Positions 42,786 through 50,491 of a DNA stretch of 64,000 nucleotides are shown here, one piece after another. The translations under genes were made by a program, and so were the position numbers. The stretch is from contig NZ_JACOFR010000013.1 in assembly GCF_019455385.1 (NCBI RefSeq), forward strand, positions 62,001-126,000, read 5' to 3'. Source of the stretch: Bradyrhizobium sp. BR 10289. GTDB lineage: Bacteria; Pseudomonadota; Alphaproteobacteria; Rhizobiales; Xanthobacteraceae. The stretch's first letter is position 1. Each line of letters starts with the position of its first letter. Below the pieces are notes generated by a model that saw only the letters and a program-made list of their open reading frames with translations, had not been told where the DNA came from and ran no database searches.

Positions 42786-43952
42786 TCAGTACGACTTCGC
42801 CAGCCCCAGCACCTTTTCCGCGATGAAGCTCAGTGCGAGCTGCGGGCTGACCGGCGCGATACGCGGGATCAGCACTTCGCGCAAGTAGCGCTCGACGTGG
42901 AATTCCTTGGCGTAGCCGAAGCCGCCATGGGTCATCACCGCCTGCTCGCAGGCATGATAGCCGGCTTCGCCGGCAAAATATTTCGCGGCGTTCGCGCCGG
43001 CCCCGCACGGCAGGCCCTTGTCGTATTGCCAGGCCGCCTGCATCACCATCAGCCAGGCGGCTTCGAGCTCGACCCAATTCACCGCCAGCGGATGCTGGAT
43101 GCCCTGATTCTTGCCGATCGGACGATTGAACACGGTGCGCGTCTTGGCGTATTCGGTCGCGCGCGACAGCGCGAGCTTGCCCAGCCCAACGGCTTCCGCC
43201 GCGATCAGGATACGCTCGGGGTTCATGCCTTCGAGGATGTACTGAAAACCCTTGCCCTCTTCGCCGATGCGGTCCTCCATCGGGATCTCAAAATCCTCGA
43301 AGAACAGCTCGTTGGAATCGACGATCTTGCGTCCCATCTTCTCGATCTCGTGGACCTTGATCCTCTTGCGATCGAAATCCGTGTAGAACAGGCTGAGGCC
43401 GTGGGTCGGCGAGCGCACTTCTTCGAGCGGCGTGGTGCGCGCGAGCAGCAAAATCTTGTGCGCGACCTGCGCGGTGGAAATCCACACCTTCTGGCCGTTG
43501 ACGATGTAACGGTCGTTCTTGGCCACCGCACGGGTCTTGAGCTGGGTGGTGTTGAGGCCGGTGTTGGGCTCGGTGACCGCAAAGCACGCCTTCTCGCGTC
43601 CCTCGACCATCGGTGGCAGCATGCGCTTGCGTTGCTCCTCGGTGCCGAACACGACGACGGGGTTGAGGCCGAACACGTTGATATGGACTGCGGACGCACC
43701 CGACATGCCCGCGCCGGATTCCGCGATGGTGCGCATCATGATCGCCGCTTCGGTGATGCCGAGCCCAGAGCCGCCATATTCTTCCGGCACGCAGATACCG
43801 AGCCAGCCGGCATCTGCCAGCGCCTTGTGGAAGTCATGAGGGAAGCCGCCGTCGTGATCTTTCTTCAGCCAATAAGCATCGGGAAAGCCTTCGCAGATCT
43901 TGGCGATGGCGTCGCGAATGGCTTCCTGCTGATCGGTGAGCGCGAAATCCAT
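42786..43952 (-). CDS. Acyl-CoA dehydrogenase
   Basis: FAD enzyme introducing a 2,3-double bond into an acyl-CoA; 388 residues. It shows LTDQQEAIRDAIAKICEGF, CVPEEYGGSGLG, the FAD/substrate segment CFAVTEPNTGLNTTQLKTRA and KVWISTAQVAHKILLL, and THGGFGYAKEFHVERYLRE. At the usual C-terminal catalytic Glu site (YEGT in medium-chain enzymes) there is no Glu (RIAPVSPQ). Glu246 in NPERILIAA occupies the base position used by isovaleryl- and long-chain acyl-CoA dehydrogenases. That may point to a branched acyl-CoA such as methylsuccinyl-CoA (inference). It is encoded 36 bases after the TRAP permease gene. Confidence 0.92.
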   Translation of the reverse strand: MDFALTDQQEAIRDAIAKICEGFPDAYWLKKDHDGGFPHDFHKALADAGWLGICVPEEYGGSGLGITEAAIMMRTIAESGAGMSGASAVHINVFGLNPVVVFGTEEQRKRMLPPMVEGREKACFAVTEPNTGLNTTQLKTRAVAKNDRYIVNGQKVWISTAQVAHKILLLARTTPLEEVRSPTHGLSLFYTDFDRKRIKVHEIEKMGRKIVDSNELFFEDFEIPMEDRIGEEGKGFQYILEGMNPERILIAAEAVGLGKLALSRATEYAKTRTVFNRPIGKNQGIQHPLAVNWVELEAAWLMVMQAAWQYDKGLPCGAGANAAKYFAGEAGYHACEQAVMTHGGFGYAKEFHVERYLREVLIPRIAPVSPQLALSFIAEKVLGLAKSY

Positions 43953-43988
43953 GTTCTTGATCTCCTTTTTGGGAGCCGGGCTCCGATC

Positions 43989-45278
43989 CTAGCGCCCCAT
44001 CTGCGAAGGCAGCCAGAGGATGATGGACGGAAACGCGACCAAAATCGCGATCGCGATCAGGTGCGCGATGAAGTGCGGGAACGTGCCATGGAACACCTCC
44101 GCCACGGGCCGCTTGGCGTAACGGGCGACGATGAAGCAGTTCAGCCCGACCGGCGGCGTGATCATGCCGACCTCGGCGGTGACGATCTTGATGACGCCGA
44201 ACCAGATCGGGTCGAAGCCGAGCGTCTTGATCAGCGGCAGCACGATCGGCACCGTCAGCACCAGGATTGCGATCTGATCCATGAACGAGCCGAGCACGAT
44301 GTAGCCGCACAGGATCAGCGTGATGATCACCCAGCGCGAAGCGGGCAGGCTGCCGATCCAGGCAACGAGGTCCTGCGTGACGTGGGTGAGCGTGAAGAAA
44401 TAGCCGAAGATCGAGGCACCCACGAGGATCATGATGATCATGCAGGTGCCGTGGCTGGCGCGCAGCAGCGTGTGATAGAGCGAGGACGGCGTGATCTTAC
44501 CCTTGGCGATCGCCAGCAGAAAGGCGCCGAACGCGCCGAAGGCGGAGGCTTCGGTCGGGGTCGCAACGCCGAGATAGATCGTGCCCGTCACGATCGAGAA
44601 CAGCACCACCATCGGCGAGACCTGCCACAGCAGCGCAAATTTCTCGCGCCACGGCACCGACGTCGCGGCTGGCGCGCGCGAAGGGTCCTGCCAGACCAGG
44701 AAATAGATCGTGGCCATGATGGTGAAGGTCACCAGGATCGCCGGCACGATTCCGCTGATCAGGAGCTTGCCGATATTCACCTCGGCGAGCAGGCCGAAGA
44801 TGACCAGCGCCACGCTGGTCGGCAGCAGCATCGAGAGCGTGCCCGAGATCGCGACCACGCCGGCCGCCATCTTCGGCTCGTAGCCCTGGCGGATCATCGC
44901 GGGAAGGCTGGTCGAGGACAGCGTCGCCGCCGACGCTGTCGAGGTCCCGCAGATCGCGCCGAAGCCGGCGCCGGCGAGCGCGGTGGCCATGCCGAGGCCG
45001 CCAGGGATGCGGCCGACCCAGGCTGACGCGGTCTTGAACAGATCGTCCGCGACGCCCGAGAGCAGCACGAGGTCCGCCATCAGGAGAAACATCGGAATGG
45101 TGATCAGCTCGTAGGCCGAGACCGTCGAGAGCGGCGCGGTCTGCAAAATGCCTGATAGCGTCGGCCAGCCGCCGACCATGACGAGGCCGACCGAGCCGGA
45201 GAAAGCCATGGCGAAGCCGACGGGCGTGCCGAGTGCGAGCAGGCCGAACAGCAAGGCGAGAACGATGAAAGGTGTCAT
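43989..45278 (-). CDS. dctM: TRAP transporter large permease (DctM type)
   Basis: Twelve-helix permease of 429 residues, starting TPFIVLALLFGLLALGTPVGF. Typical features are SAYELITIPMFLLMADLVLLSGV, the ASAATLSSTSLPAMIRQGYEP segment and the C-terminal AEVGMITPPVGLNCFIV with the conserved TPPVGLN. It works with the small permease and the periplasmic binding protein encoded just upstream, driving Na+- or H+-linked uptake of a carboxylic acid. It lies 12 bases after the small permease gene. Confidence 0.93.
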   Translation of the reverse strand: MTPFIVLALLFGLLALGTPVGFAMAFSGSVGLVMVGGWPTLSGILQTAPLSTVSAYELITIPMFLLMADLVLLSGVADDLFKTASAWVGRIPGGLGMATALAGAGFGAICGTSTASAATLSSTSLPAMIRQGYEPKMAAGVVAISGTLSMLLPTSVALVIFGLLAEVNIGKLLISGIVPAILVTFTIMATIYFLVWQDPSRAPAATSVPWREKFALLWQVSPMVVLFSIVTGTIYLGVATPTEASAFGAFGAFLLAIAKGKITPSSLYHTLLRASHGTCMIIMILVGASIFGYFFTLTHVTQDLVAWIGSLPASRWVIITLILCGYIVLGSFMDQIAILVLTVPIVLPLIKTLGFDPIWFGVIKIVTAEVGMITPPVGLNCFIVARYAKRPVAEVFHGTFPHFIAHLIAIAILVAFPSIILWLPSQMGR

Positions 45279-45290
45279 GGAGATCGCCCG

Positions 45291-45845
45291 CTACTCGAAG
45301 CCGCGTGCTTCGCCGACGCCGGTCACCGGCGGCAGCGGATAGAGGTCGCGGCCGCTGACGAGGCTCAGCACATTGCCGGCAAGCTGGAGCGCCAGCCGCA
45401 GCACCAGCACGCCGCAGCCGAACGGCACCAGCGCCGCCGAGAGCCAGGTCGGCCAGGGAATCGCGCCGGACAGCACGTCGTGCTGCTCGTAATTCTCCAG
45501 CGCGCGCTCGAACCCGACCTTGCAGATCAGGACGAACACGAACAGGCCGGCGAGCGCCGTGACGATCTCGGAGAGCCGCCGCCCGGCCGGAGAGAAGCGC
45601 GACAACAGGATGTCGACGCCGACATGGACATGCTCGCGCAGCGCGTCCGACAGCGTGAAGAAGAACACGCCAGCGAGGAGATAGAGCCCGATCAGATCAT
45701 AGGTGAAGGAGAACGGAGCGTTCAGCACGTAGCGCATGAACACGTCGGCCACGACAAGCAGCATGATCACGAACATGAACACCACCGCGATGACAGTCAG
45801 CGCGCGCTCCAGCGCGCCGAGCACATCCCCTGCCCGTTTGATCAC
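45291..45845 (-). CDS. dctQ: TRAP transporter small permease (DctQ type)
   Basis: Four-helix subunit of 184 residues: ALTVIAVVFMFVIMLLVVADVFMRYV (with the conserved D-xxxRY), DLIGLYLLAGVFFFTLSDAL, IVTALAGLFVFVLICKVGFE and SAALVPFGCGVLVLRLALQL. The GTG at 45845 is chosen because GGGAGG lies about eight bases upstream; the frame is open further but only as arginine-rich noise. It starts 35 bases after the binding-protein gene. Confidence 0.9.
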   Translation of the reverse strand: MIKRAGDVLGALERALTVIAVVFMFVIMLLVVADVFMRYVLNAPFSFTYDLIGLYLLAGVFFFTLSDALREHVHVGVDILLSRFSPAGRRLSEIVTALAGLFVFVLICKVGFERALENYEQHDVLSGAIPWPTWLSAALVPFGCGVLVLRLALQLAGNVLSLVSGRDLYPLPPVTGVGEARGFE

Positions 45846-45880
45846 TTGAGCGCCTCCCTGTTGCCGGATTGCCTGTCGCT

Positions 45881-46909
45881 TTACTTGGCGCCGCCGGCGG
45901 CGAGCAGATCCTCGAACTCCTTCAGCGCGGCGGAGGCCTGCTTGCCGCGGCTGTCGAGCCCGCTCGCCCACTCCTTGCCGACGCCCTTGAGCTTGTCCTT
46001 GATCTCGGCGCGGGTCGCCTCCGGCAGCGGATCGAAGCTGACGCCCTCGTCCTGCATCTGCTTCTTGGTGACTGCGCCTTCCTTATCGACGTCGGCGCAG
46101 GCCTTTGGCGTGATTGCTTCCGAGGCCTCGTTCATCGCGGTCTTCACGTCATCCGGCAGCTTGTCCCAGACCGACTGGTTGATGGAATAGGCGACGATGA
46201 AGCTGCCGAAGCTGACACCCTCGGTGGCGTGCTTGACCAGCTTGTCGAGACCGTAGGACACGACGCTGTCGAGCGGGAACAGCAGGCCGTCCATGGTGCC
46301 GCGCGACAGCGACTCATAGGCATCGGGCGCGGCCATGCGCACCGGCACGGCGTTGAGCGCACGCAAGGTCAGGTCCTGCGCGCCGCCGGTCGTGCGCAGC
46401 TTCAGGCCCTGCATGTCCTTGGTGGCTTCGACCTTCGACTTCACGGTCCACACCTGATAGGGCGGCAGCACCACGGCCATCAGCAGCTTGATCTTGTTCG
46501 GCGCGTATTCGCGGCTGGCCAGAATGCCCTCGCGCGCGGTCTTCCAGTAAGCCAGCGTGCCCTGGCAGCTGGTCGTGAACGCGCCCGGCAATTGCGCGAC
46601 TTCCGAGAGCGGCATCTTGTCCGAGACATAGGACGGGCCGATGTAGCCGATGTCGACCACGCCGGATTGCGTCAGGCGCAGCATGTCGGCCGCCTTGCCG
46701 ATCTGCTGGTTCGGATAATAGGTGAAGGTCACCGCGCCGTTGGTGCGCTTGGTGACGTCGTCCATCCAGGGCTTGAGCATCAGGCGGACGAGATAGTGAC
46801 CGGCGGGGAAGCTGTCGGCGACCTTCAGCTCGAGCGCCTGTGTCGGCAGTGTCGAAACCGGCAGCGAAAGCGCGAGCACGGTGGCGGCGCGGACCAGACT
46901 TTTCTTCAT
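45881..46909 (-). CDS. dctP: TRAP transporter periplasmic substrate-binding protein (DctP type)
   Basis: A 342-residue binding protein with a signal peptide (KKSLVRAATVLALSLPVSTLPTQA). DctP features follow: PAGHYLVRLMLKPWMDDVTKRTNGAVTFTYYPNQQIGKAADM, the arginine-containing LKLRTTGGAQDLTLRALNAVPV that contacts the substrate carboxylate, and GLLFPLDSVVSYGLDK. The ATG at 46909 gives a proper signal peptide. It is divergent from the CaiB-type CoA-transferase gene, which suggests a shared regulatory region and a common substrate. Confidence 0.93.
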   Translation of the reverse strand: MKKSLVRAATVLALSLPVSTLPTQALELKVADSFPAGHYLVRLMLKPWMDDVTKRTNGAVTFTYYPNQQIGKAADMLRLTQSGVVDIGYIGPSYVSDKMPLSEVAQLPGAFTTSCQGTLAYWKTAREGILASREYAPNKIKLLMAVVLPPYQVWTVKSKVEATKDMQGLKLRTTGGAQDLTLRALNAVPVRMAAPDAYESLSRGTMDGLLFPLDSVVSYGLDKLVKHATEGVSFGSFIVAYSINQSVWDKLPDDVKTAMNEASEAITPKACADVDKEGAVTKKQMQDEGVSFDPLPEATRAEIKDKLKGVGKEWASGLDSRGKQASAALKEFEDLLAAGGAK

Positions 46910-47003
46910 TTCGTTCTCCCTGACGCGTCCCACGCCGAAGGCAGCAGCGACGTGCTGCGGCACCGTCCGGCCCCTCGCCTCATTTCTTGCTTGGGAAAAA
47001 TGT

Positions 47004-47124
47004 ACATATATGTGAATTTATCTGTCAAGAATATGAATTGTGCATGTGGCCATGCGTAGTGGGAAGGAGACCTGGAATTGACACCCGCGTTTTATGAACT
47101 CTAACTCCACGGATATGAATTCAT
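47004..47124. promoter_or_regulatory. Divergent promoter/operator region of the dicarboxylate locus
   Basis: This AT-rich island in a 228-base gap contains four copies of a half-site TRTGAAYT with GAA at 47014, 47035, 47096 and 47117, i.e. two pairs each spaced exactly 21 bases. The first overlaps the palindrome ACATATATGT (47004-47013) and the last the palindrome ATGAATTCAT (47115-47124). A TTGACA box is at 47078-47083. One pair lies near each divergent start. The IclR-type regulator encoded at 49706 is the obvious candidate to bind here. Confidence 0.55.
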
Positions 47125-47137
47125 CCCACGAGACCCC

Positions 47138-48340
47138 ATGGGACCGCTGGCCGGCTTCACCATTCTCGACCTGACCTCGGTGCTGATGGGCCCCTACGGC
47201 ACCCAGGTGCTGGCGGACATGGGCGCGGACGTCATCAAGGTCGAAAGCCCCGAGGGCGACATCGTTCGCCAGATCGGGCCCGGCCGCACGCCCGGCATGG
47301 GCGGGATGTTCCACAACGCCAATCGCGGCAAGCGCAGTATCGTGCTCGACCTCAAGAAACCAGAGGGACGCGGCACGCTGCTGCGGCTGGCGAAAAGCGC
47401 CAACGCGCTGGTCTACAATGTGCGTCCACAGGCGATGGCGCGGCTCGGGCTCGACTACGAGACGCTGGCCGCGATCAATCCGCAGCTGGTCTATGTCGGC
47501 GCGTTCGGCTACGGCCAGTCCGGCCCCTATGCCGCCAAGCCTGCGTACGATGATCTGATCCAGGGCGCGGCGACCATCCCGACGCTGCTGGCTGCCGCCG
47601 GAGACGGCACGCCGCGCTACGTCCCTGTTACCATCGCCGACCGCATCGTCGGCCTGGTGATGGTCAACGCCATCATGGGCGGCTTGATGCACCAGCAGCG
47701 CACCGGCGTCGGCCAGCGCATCGACGTGCCGATGTTCGAATCCATGACGGAGTTCGTGCTGGTCGACCATCTCGGCGGCCTCACCTACGATCCGCCGCTC
47801 GACCACGGCGGCTACGCCCGCCTGCTGTCGCGTTATCGAAAACCCTACAAGACCAGCGACGGCCATCTCTGCGTCCTCATCTACAACGACAAGCACTGGC
47901 GCAGCTTCTTCGAGGCGATCGGGCAGCCGCATTTCCTGGAGCAGCCGCGCTTTGCCAACCACGCGGCGCGCACCAGGCACATCGACGAGATCTACGAGGA
48001 GATCGGCCACATCTTCCTGACGCGCACCACCGCGGAATGGCGCGAGCTGCTGGAGCGCGCCGACATTCCGGTGATGCCGATGCACACGCTGGAGACGATC
48101 CTCGAGGATCCGCATCTGAAGGCGATCGACTTCTTCAGGACCGTCGACCATCCCGTGGAAGGCCGCATCCGCCAGATGCGCGTGCCCTCGACCTGGAGCG
48201 TGACCCAGCCGGAACCGGCCGGGCCCGCACCAACGCTCGGCCAGCACGGCCGCGAGATTTTGCGCGAGGCCGGCTTCTCGACCGACGAGATCGACCGGCT
48301 CGTGAAGCAGAAAGCAGTTCACCTGGCGGCGCCGCCTTGA
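47138..48340 (+). CDS. CaiB/BaiF family (type III) CoA-transferase
   Basis: Transfers CoA between carboxylic acids; 400 residues. It has the N-terminal GFTILDLTSVLMGPYGTQVL and ADMGADVIKVESPEGD, the catalytic Asp138 in KPAYDDLIQG, GVGQRIDVPMFESM and the C-terminal VMPMHTLETILEDPHLKA. It is divergent from the TRAP transporter and is followed by MaoC and CitE-like genes. This order of activities (CoA transfer, hydration, cleavage) is that of itaconate degradation (Ict, Ich, Ccl), where the P. aeruginosa Ict is also a CaiB-type enzyme. A related acid such as mesaconate or citramalate is equally possible. Confidence 0.88.
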   Translation: MGPLAGFTILDLTSVLMGPYGTQVLADMGADVIKVESPEGDIVRQIGPGRTPGMGGMFHNANRGKRSIVLDLKKPEGRGTLLRLAKSANALVYNVRPQAMARLGLDYETLAAINPQLVYVGAFGYGQSGPYAAKPAYDDLIQGAATIPTLLAAAGDGTPRYVPVTIADRIVGLVMVNAIMGGLMHQQRTGVGQRIDVPMFESMTEFVLVDHLGGLTYDPPLDHGGYARLLSRYRKPYKTSDGHLCVLIYNDKHWRSFFEAIGQPHFLEQPRFANHAARTRHIDEIYEEIGHIFLTRTTAEWRELLERADIPVMPMHTLETILEDPHLKAIDFFRTVDHPVEGRIRQMRVPSTWSVTQPEPAGPAPTLGQHGREILREAGFSTDEIDRLVKQKAVHLAAPP

Positions 48341-48384
48341 AGGCCGCGCCGGCCAAATCGCAACAAGACAGGGAGGAAACCGCG

Positions 48385-48837
48385 ATGGCCGGACTTTATT
48401 TCGAAGACTTTTCCGTAGGCCAGGAGTTCAGGCATCCGCTGACCCGGACCGTCACGGAGATGGACAATACCCTGTTCAGCCTGCTGACGCTCAACCCGCA
48501 GCCGCTGCATATCGACGCGCATTTCTCCGAGAAGACCGAATTCGGCCAGCGCATTTTCAACAGCCTTTACACCCTCGGCATCATGATCGGCATGACGGTC
48601 TATGATACGACCATGGGCACAACCGTCGCCAATCTCGGCATGACCGACGTCACCTTTCCGAAGCCGGTCTTCCATGGCGACACCTTGCGGGCGACGACGA
48701 AGGTGCTTTCGTTGAGGGAATCCAAATCGCGCCCGAAGGCGGGCATCGTCGAGTTCGAGCATCAGGCTCTGAACCAGAACGACGAGATCGTCGGCAAATG
48801 CCGCCGCATGGCGATGATGCACAAGAGGCCGGTCTGA
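48385..48837 (+). CDS. MaoC family dehydratase (hot-dog fold hydratase)
   Basis: A single hot-dog domain protein of 150 residues: LYFEDFSVGQEFRHPLTRTV, the active-site helix LLTLNPQPLHIDAHFSEKTEFG, and FPKPVFHGDTLRATTKVLS. In classical (R)-hydratases the motif is GDxNPxH; here the Asp position is Thr (LTLNPQPLH) while the His is kept, as I recall for MaoC proteins acting on mesaconyl/itaconyl-type CoA esters. GGGAGGAAAC lies before the ATG at 48385. The stop shares a base with the start of the lyase gene (TGATG). Likely substrate: an unsaturated C4/C5 dicarboxylyl-CoA (inference). Confidence 0.87.
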   Translation: MAGLYFEDFSVGQEFRHPLTRTVTEMDNTLFSLLTLNPQPLHIDAHFSEKTEFGQRIFNSLYTLGIMIGMTVYDTTMGTTVANLGMTDVTFPKPVFHGDTLRATTKVLSLRESKSRPKAGIVEFEHQALNQNDEIVGKCRRMAMMHKRPV

Positions 48838-49688
48838 TGCGTTCGATGCTGTTCGTACCGGGCGATTCCCCGCGCAAATTCGAGAAGGCGAGCGAAGGCA
48901 AGGCCGACGCGCTGATCATCGATCTCGAGGATTCCGTCGTCACCGACAAGAAGCCGGAGGCGCGCGGACTGACGCTTCAGATGCTGAAGAGCCGCCCCGG
49001 CCCGCATCAGCTCTATGTCCGCGTCAACGCGCTCGACACCGGCATGACACTGACCGATCTCGCCGCGGTGATGCCGGGCAGGCCTGACGGCATCGTGCTG
49101 CCGAAATCGCAAGGCGGCGACGACGTGCGGCAAGTCGCAACCTGGCTCGAAGCGCTGGAAGCCGCATCCGGCATCACGATCGGCGCGACACGCATCGTCT
49201 GCGTCGCGACCGAGACAGCCGGCTCGATCTTCGGGCTCGGCAGCTACAAGGGCTGCTCCCCTCGCCTCGCCGGCCTGATGTGGGGCGCGGAGGATCTCTC
49301 GGCCTCGCTGGGCGCGACCGAGAAGGCGAGCGGCGGCGTGTTTCACAGCCCGTACCGCCTCGCACGCGACCTCTGTCTGATGGCGGCGGCCGCGGCCGAA
49401 GTGGCGCCGATCGACACCGTCTATACCGACATCGACAATCTCGCCGGCCTGGAGCAGGAGACGCGCGCCGCGCGGCGCGACGGGTTCTCGGCGAAGGCGC
49501 TGATCCATCCCAAGCATGTCGATGTCGTCAATGCGGCATTCGAGCCGACCGACGCCGAGCGCACATGGGCGGAGAAGGTGATTGCGGCCTTCGCGAGCAA
49601 TCCCAACTCCGGCACGCTGCGGCTCGACGGCCAGATGATCGACAAGCCGCATCTTCGCGCCGCGAAGAAGATCCTCGGTCAGATCTGA
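48837..49688 (+). CDS. HpcH/HpaI aldolase/citrate lyase family CoA-ester lyase (CitE-like)
   Basis: A 283-residue TIM-barrel lyase. LFVPGDSPRKFEKA and DALIIDLEDSVVTDKK carry the metal- and substrate-binding acids, VRVNALDTG the conserved Arg, VATETAGSIFGLGSY the conserved Glu, then LMWGAEDLSASLGA and KALIHPKHVDVVNAAF. Such enzymes cleave malyl-, methylmalyl- or citramalyl-CoA to acetyl-CoA plus an oxo acid. With the CoA-transferase and MaoC hydratase encoded just before, (S)-citramalyl-CoA cleavage to acetyl-CoA and pyruvate is a reasonable guess. Its ATG overlaps the maoC stop. Confidence 0.9.
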   Translation: MRSMLFVPGDSPRKFEKASEGKADALIIDLEDSVVTDKKPEARGLTLQMLKSRPGPHQLYVRVNALDTGMTLTDLAAVMPGRPDGIVLPKSQGGDDVRQVATWLEALEAASGITIGATRIVCVATETAGSIFGLGSYKGCSPRLAGLMWGAEDLSASLGATEKASGGVFHSPYRLARDLCLMAAAAAEVAPIDTVYTDIDNLAGLEQETRAARRDGFSAKALIHPKHVDVVNAAFEPTDAERTWAEKVIAAFASNPNSGTLRLDGQMIDKPHLRAAKKILGQI

Positions 49689-49705
49689 AGGACAGCAAGC
49701 CCGCC

Positions 49706-50446
49706 ATGATCGTTCGCCAAGCCGCCAACGTCCTGGAGATCATGGAATTCTTCGCGCAAACGCGGAAGCCGGCGACGCTTGCCGAAATCGCCGATCATTT
49801 CGGCTGGCCGCGCTCGTCGACCTTCAACCTGCTCGCGACGCTGTCGGAGAAGGGCTATCTCTATGAGCCGCGCCCGCGTGCCGGCTTCTATCCGACGCCG
49901 CGCTGGCTGGCGATGGCGCGGCTGATCTCCGAAGTCGAGCCGCTGCCGCAATGGACGCATCAGCTGATCGCCGATCTCTCGGCCGAGACCGGCGAAACGG
50001 CATCGATCGTGGCGCCGGCGGGCGTGATGGCCGTCTTCATCGACGTCGTCGAGTCCCAGGCCGCGATCCGCTATTTCGCGACCATCGGCCACCGCGTGCC
50101 GATCCACGCCACCGCCAGCGGCCGCGCGCTGCTGCTGCAATATTCGCAGGAAGAGCGCGACTCGGTCTACCGCAAGATCGAGTTCAGGCAATACGGCCCG
50201 TCGACGCCGATCAGCATCGAGGCGGTCGAGACCGAGCTGCGCAACTCGATCGCGCGCGGCTATTGCCAGAGTTTTGCCGATTACAGCCGCGATCTCGCGG
50301 GTGCTGCGATCCCGCTGCCGATCGGGGATCGCAGGCTCTCGGTCGTCGTTGCCGGGCCGGAATTTCGCATCGGGCCGAAGATCGCGGAGGTCGCCGCGCT
50401 GATTGCAAGGACGGTCGACCGGCTGCGGCCGAAGGCGGCGGCGTAG
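49706..50446 (+). CDS. IclR family transcriptional regulator
   Basis: A 246-residue regulator. The N-terminal winged helix-turn-helix (VLEIMEFFAQTRKPATLAEIADHFGWPRSSTFNLLATLSEKGYL) is followed by the IclR ligand-binding domain with HRVPIHATASGRALLLQYS and RGYCQSFADYSRDLAGAAIPL. It follows the lyase gene by 17 bases and so is co-transcribed with the pathway it probably controls. The repeated half-sites at 47004-47124 are the likely target. The frame extends upstream in the lyase gene, but the ATG at 49706 fits the family. Confidence 0.92.
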   Translation: MIVRQAANVLEIMEFFAQTRKPATLAEIADHFGWPRSSTFNLLATLSEKGYLYEPRPRAGFYPTPRWLAMARLISEVEPLPQWTHQLIADLSAETGETASIVAPAGVMAVFIDVVESQAAIRYFATIGHRVPIHATASGRALLLQYSQEERDSVYRKIEFRQYGPSTPISIEAVETELRNSIARGYCQSFADYSRDLAGAAIPLPIGDRRLSVVVAGPEFRIGPKIAEVAALIARTVDRLRPKAAA

Positions 50447-50460
50447 GCTGCGTGCGCCCC

Positions 50461-50481
50461 CTCGCCCCGGGGAGAGGCGAG
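50461..50481. terminator. Hairpin between converging iclR and FAH-family genes
   Basis: CTCGCC (50461-50466) and GGCGAG (50476-50481) pair around CCGGGGAGA. It lies in the 45-base gap between two converging genes, followed by GAAAG rather than a T-run. Confidence 0.45.
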
Positions 50482-50491
50482 AAAGAAGCCC

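Noticed and set aside
42762..45026. A 754-codon plus-strand frame antisense to the acyl-CoA dehydrogenase and TRAP permease genes
   Set aside because: Composition is dominated by Arg, Asp, His and Gly as expected from reading a GC-rich gene backwards; no motif, no ribosome binding site, and it overlaps well-supported genes.
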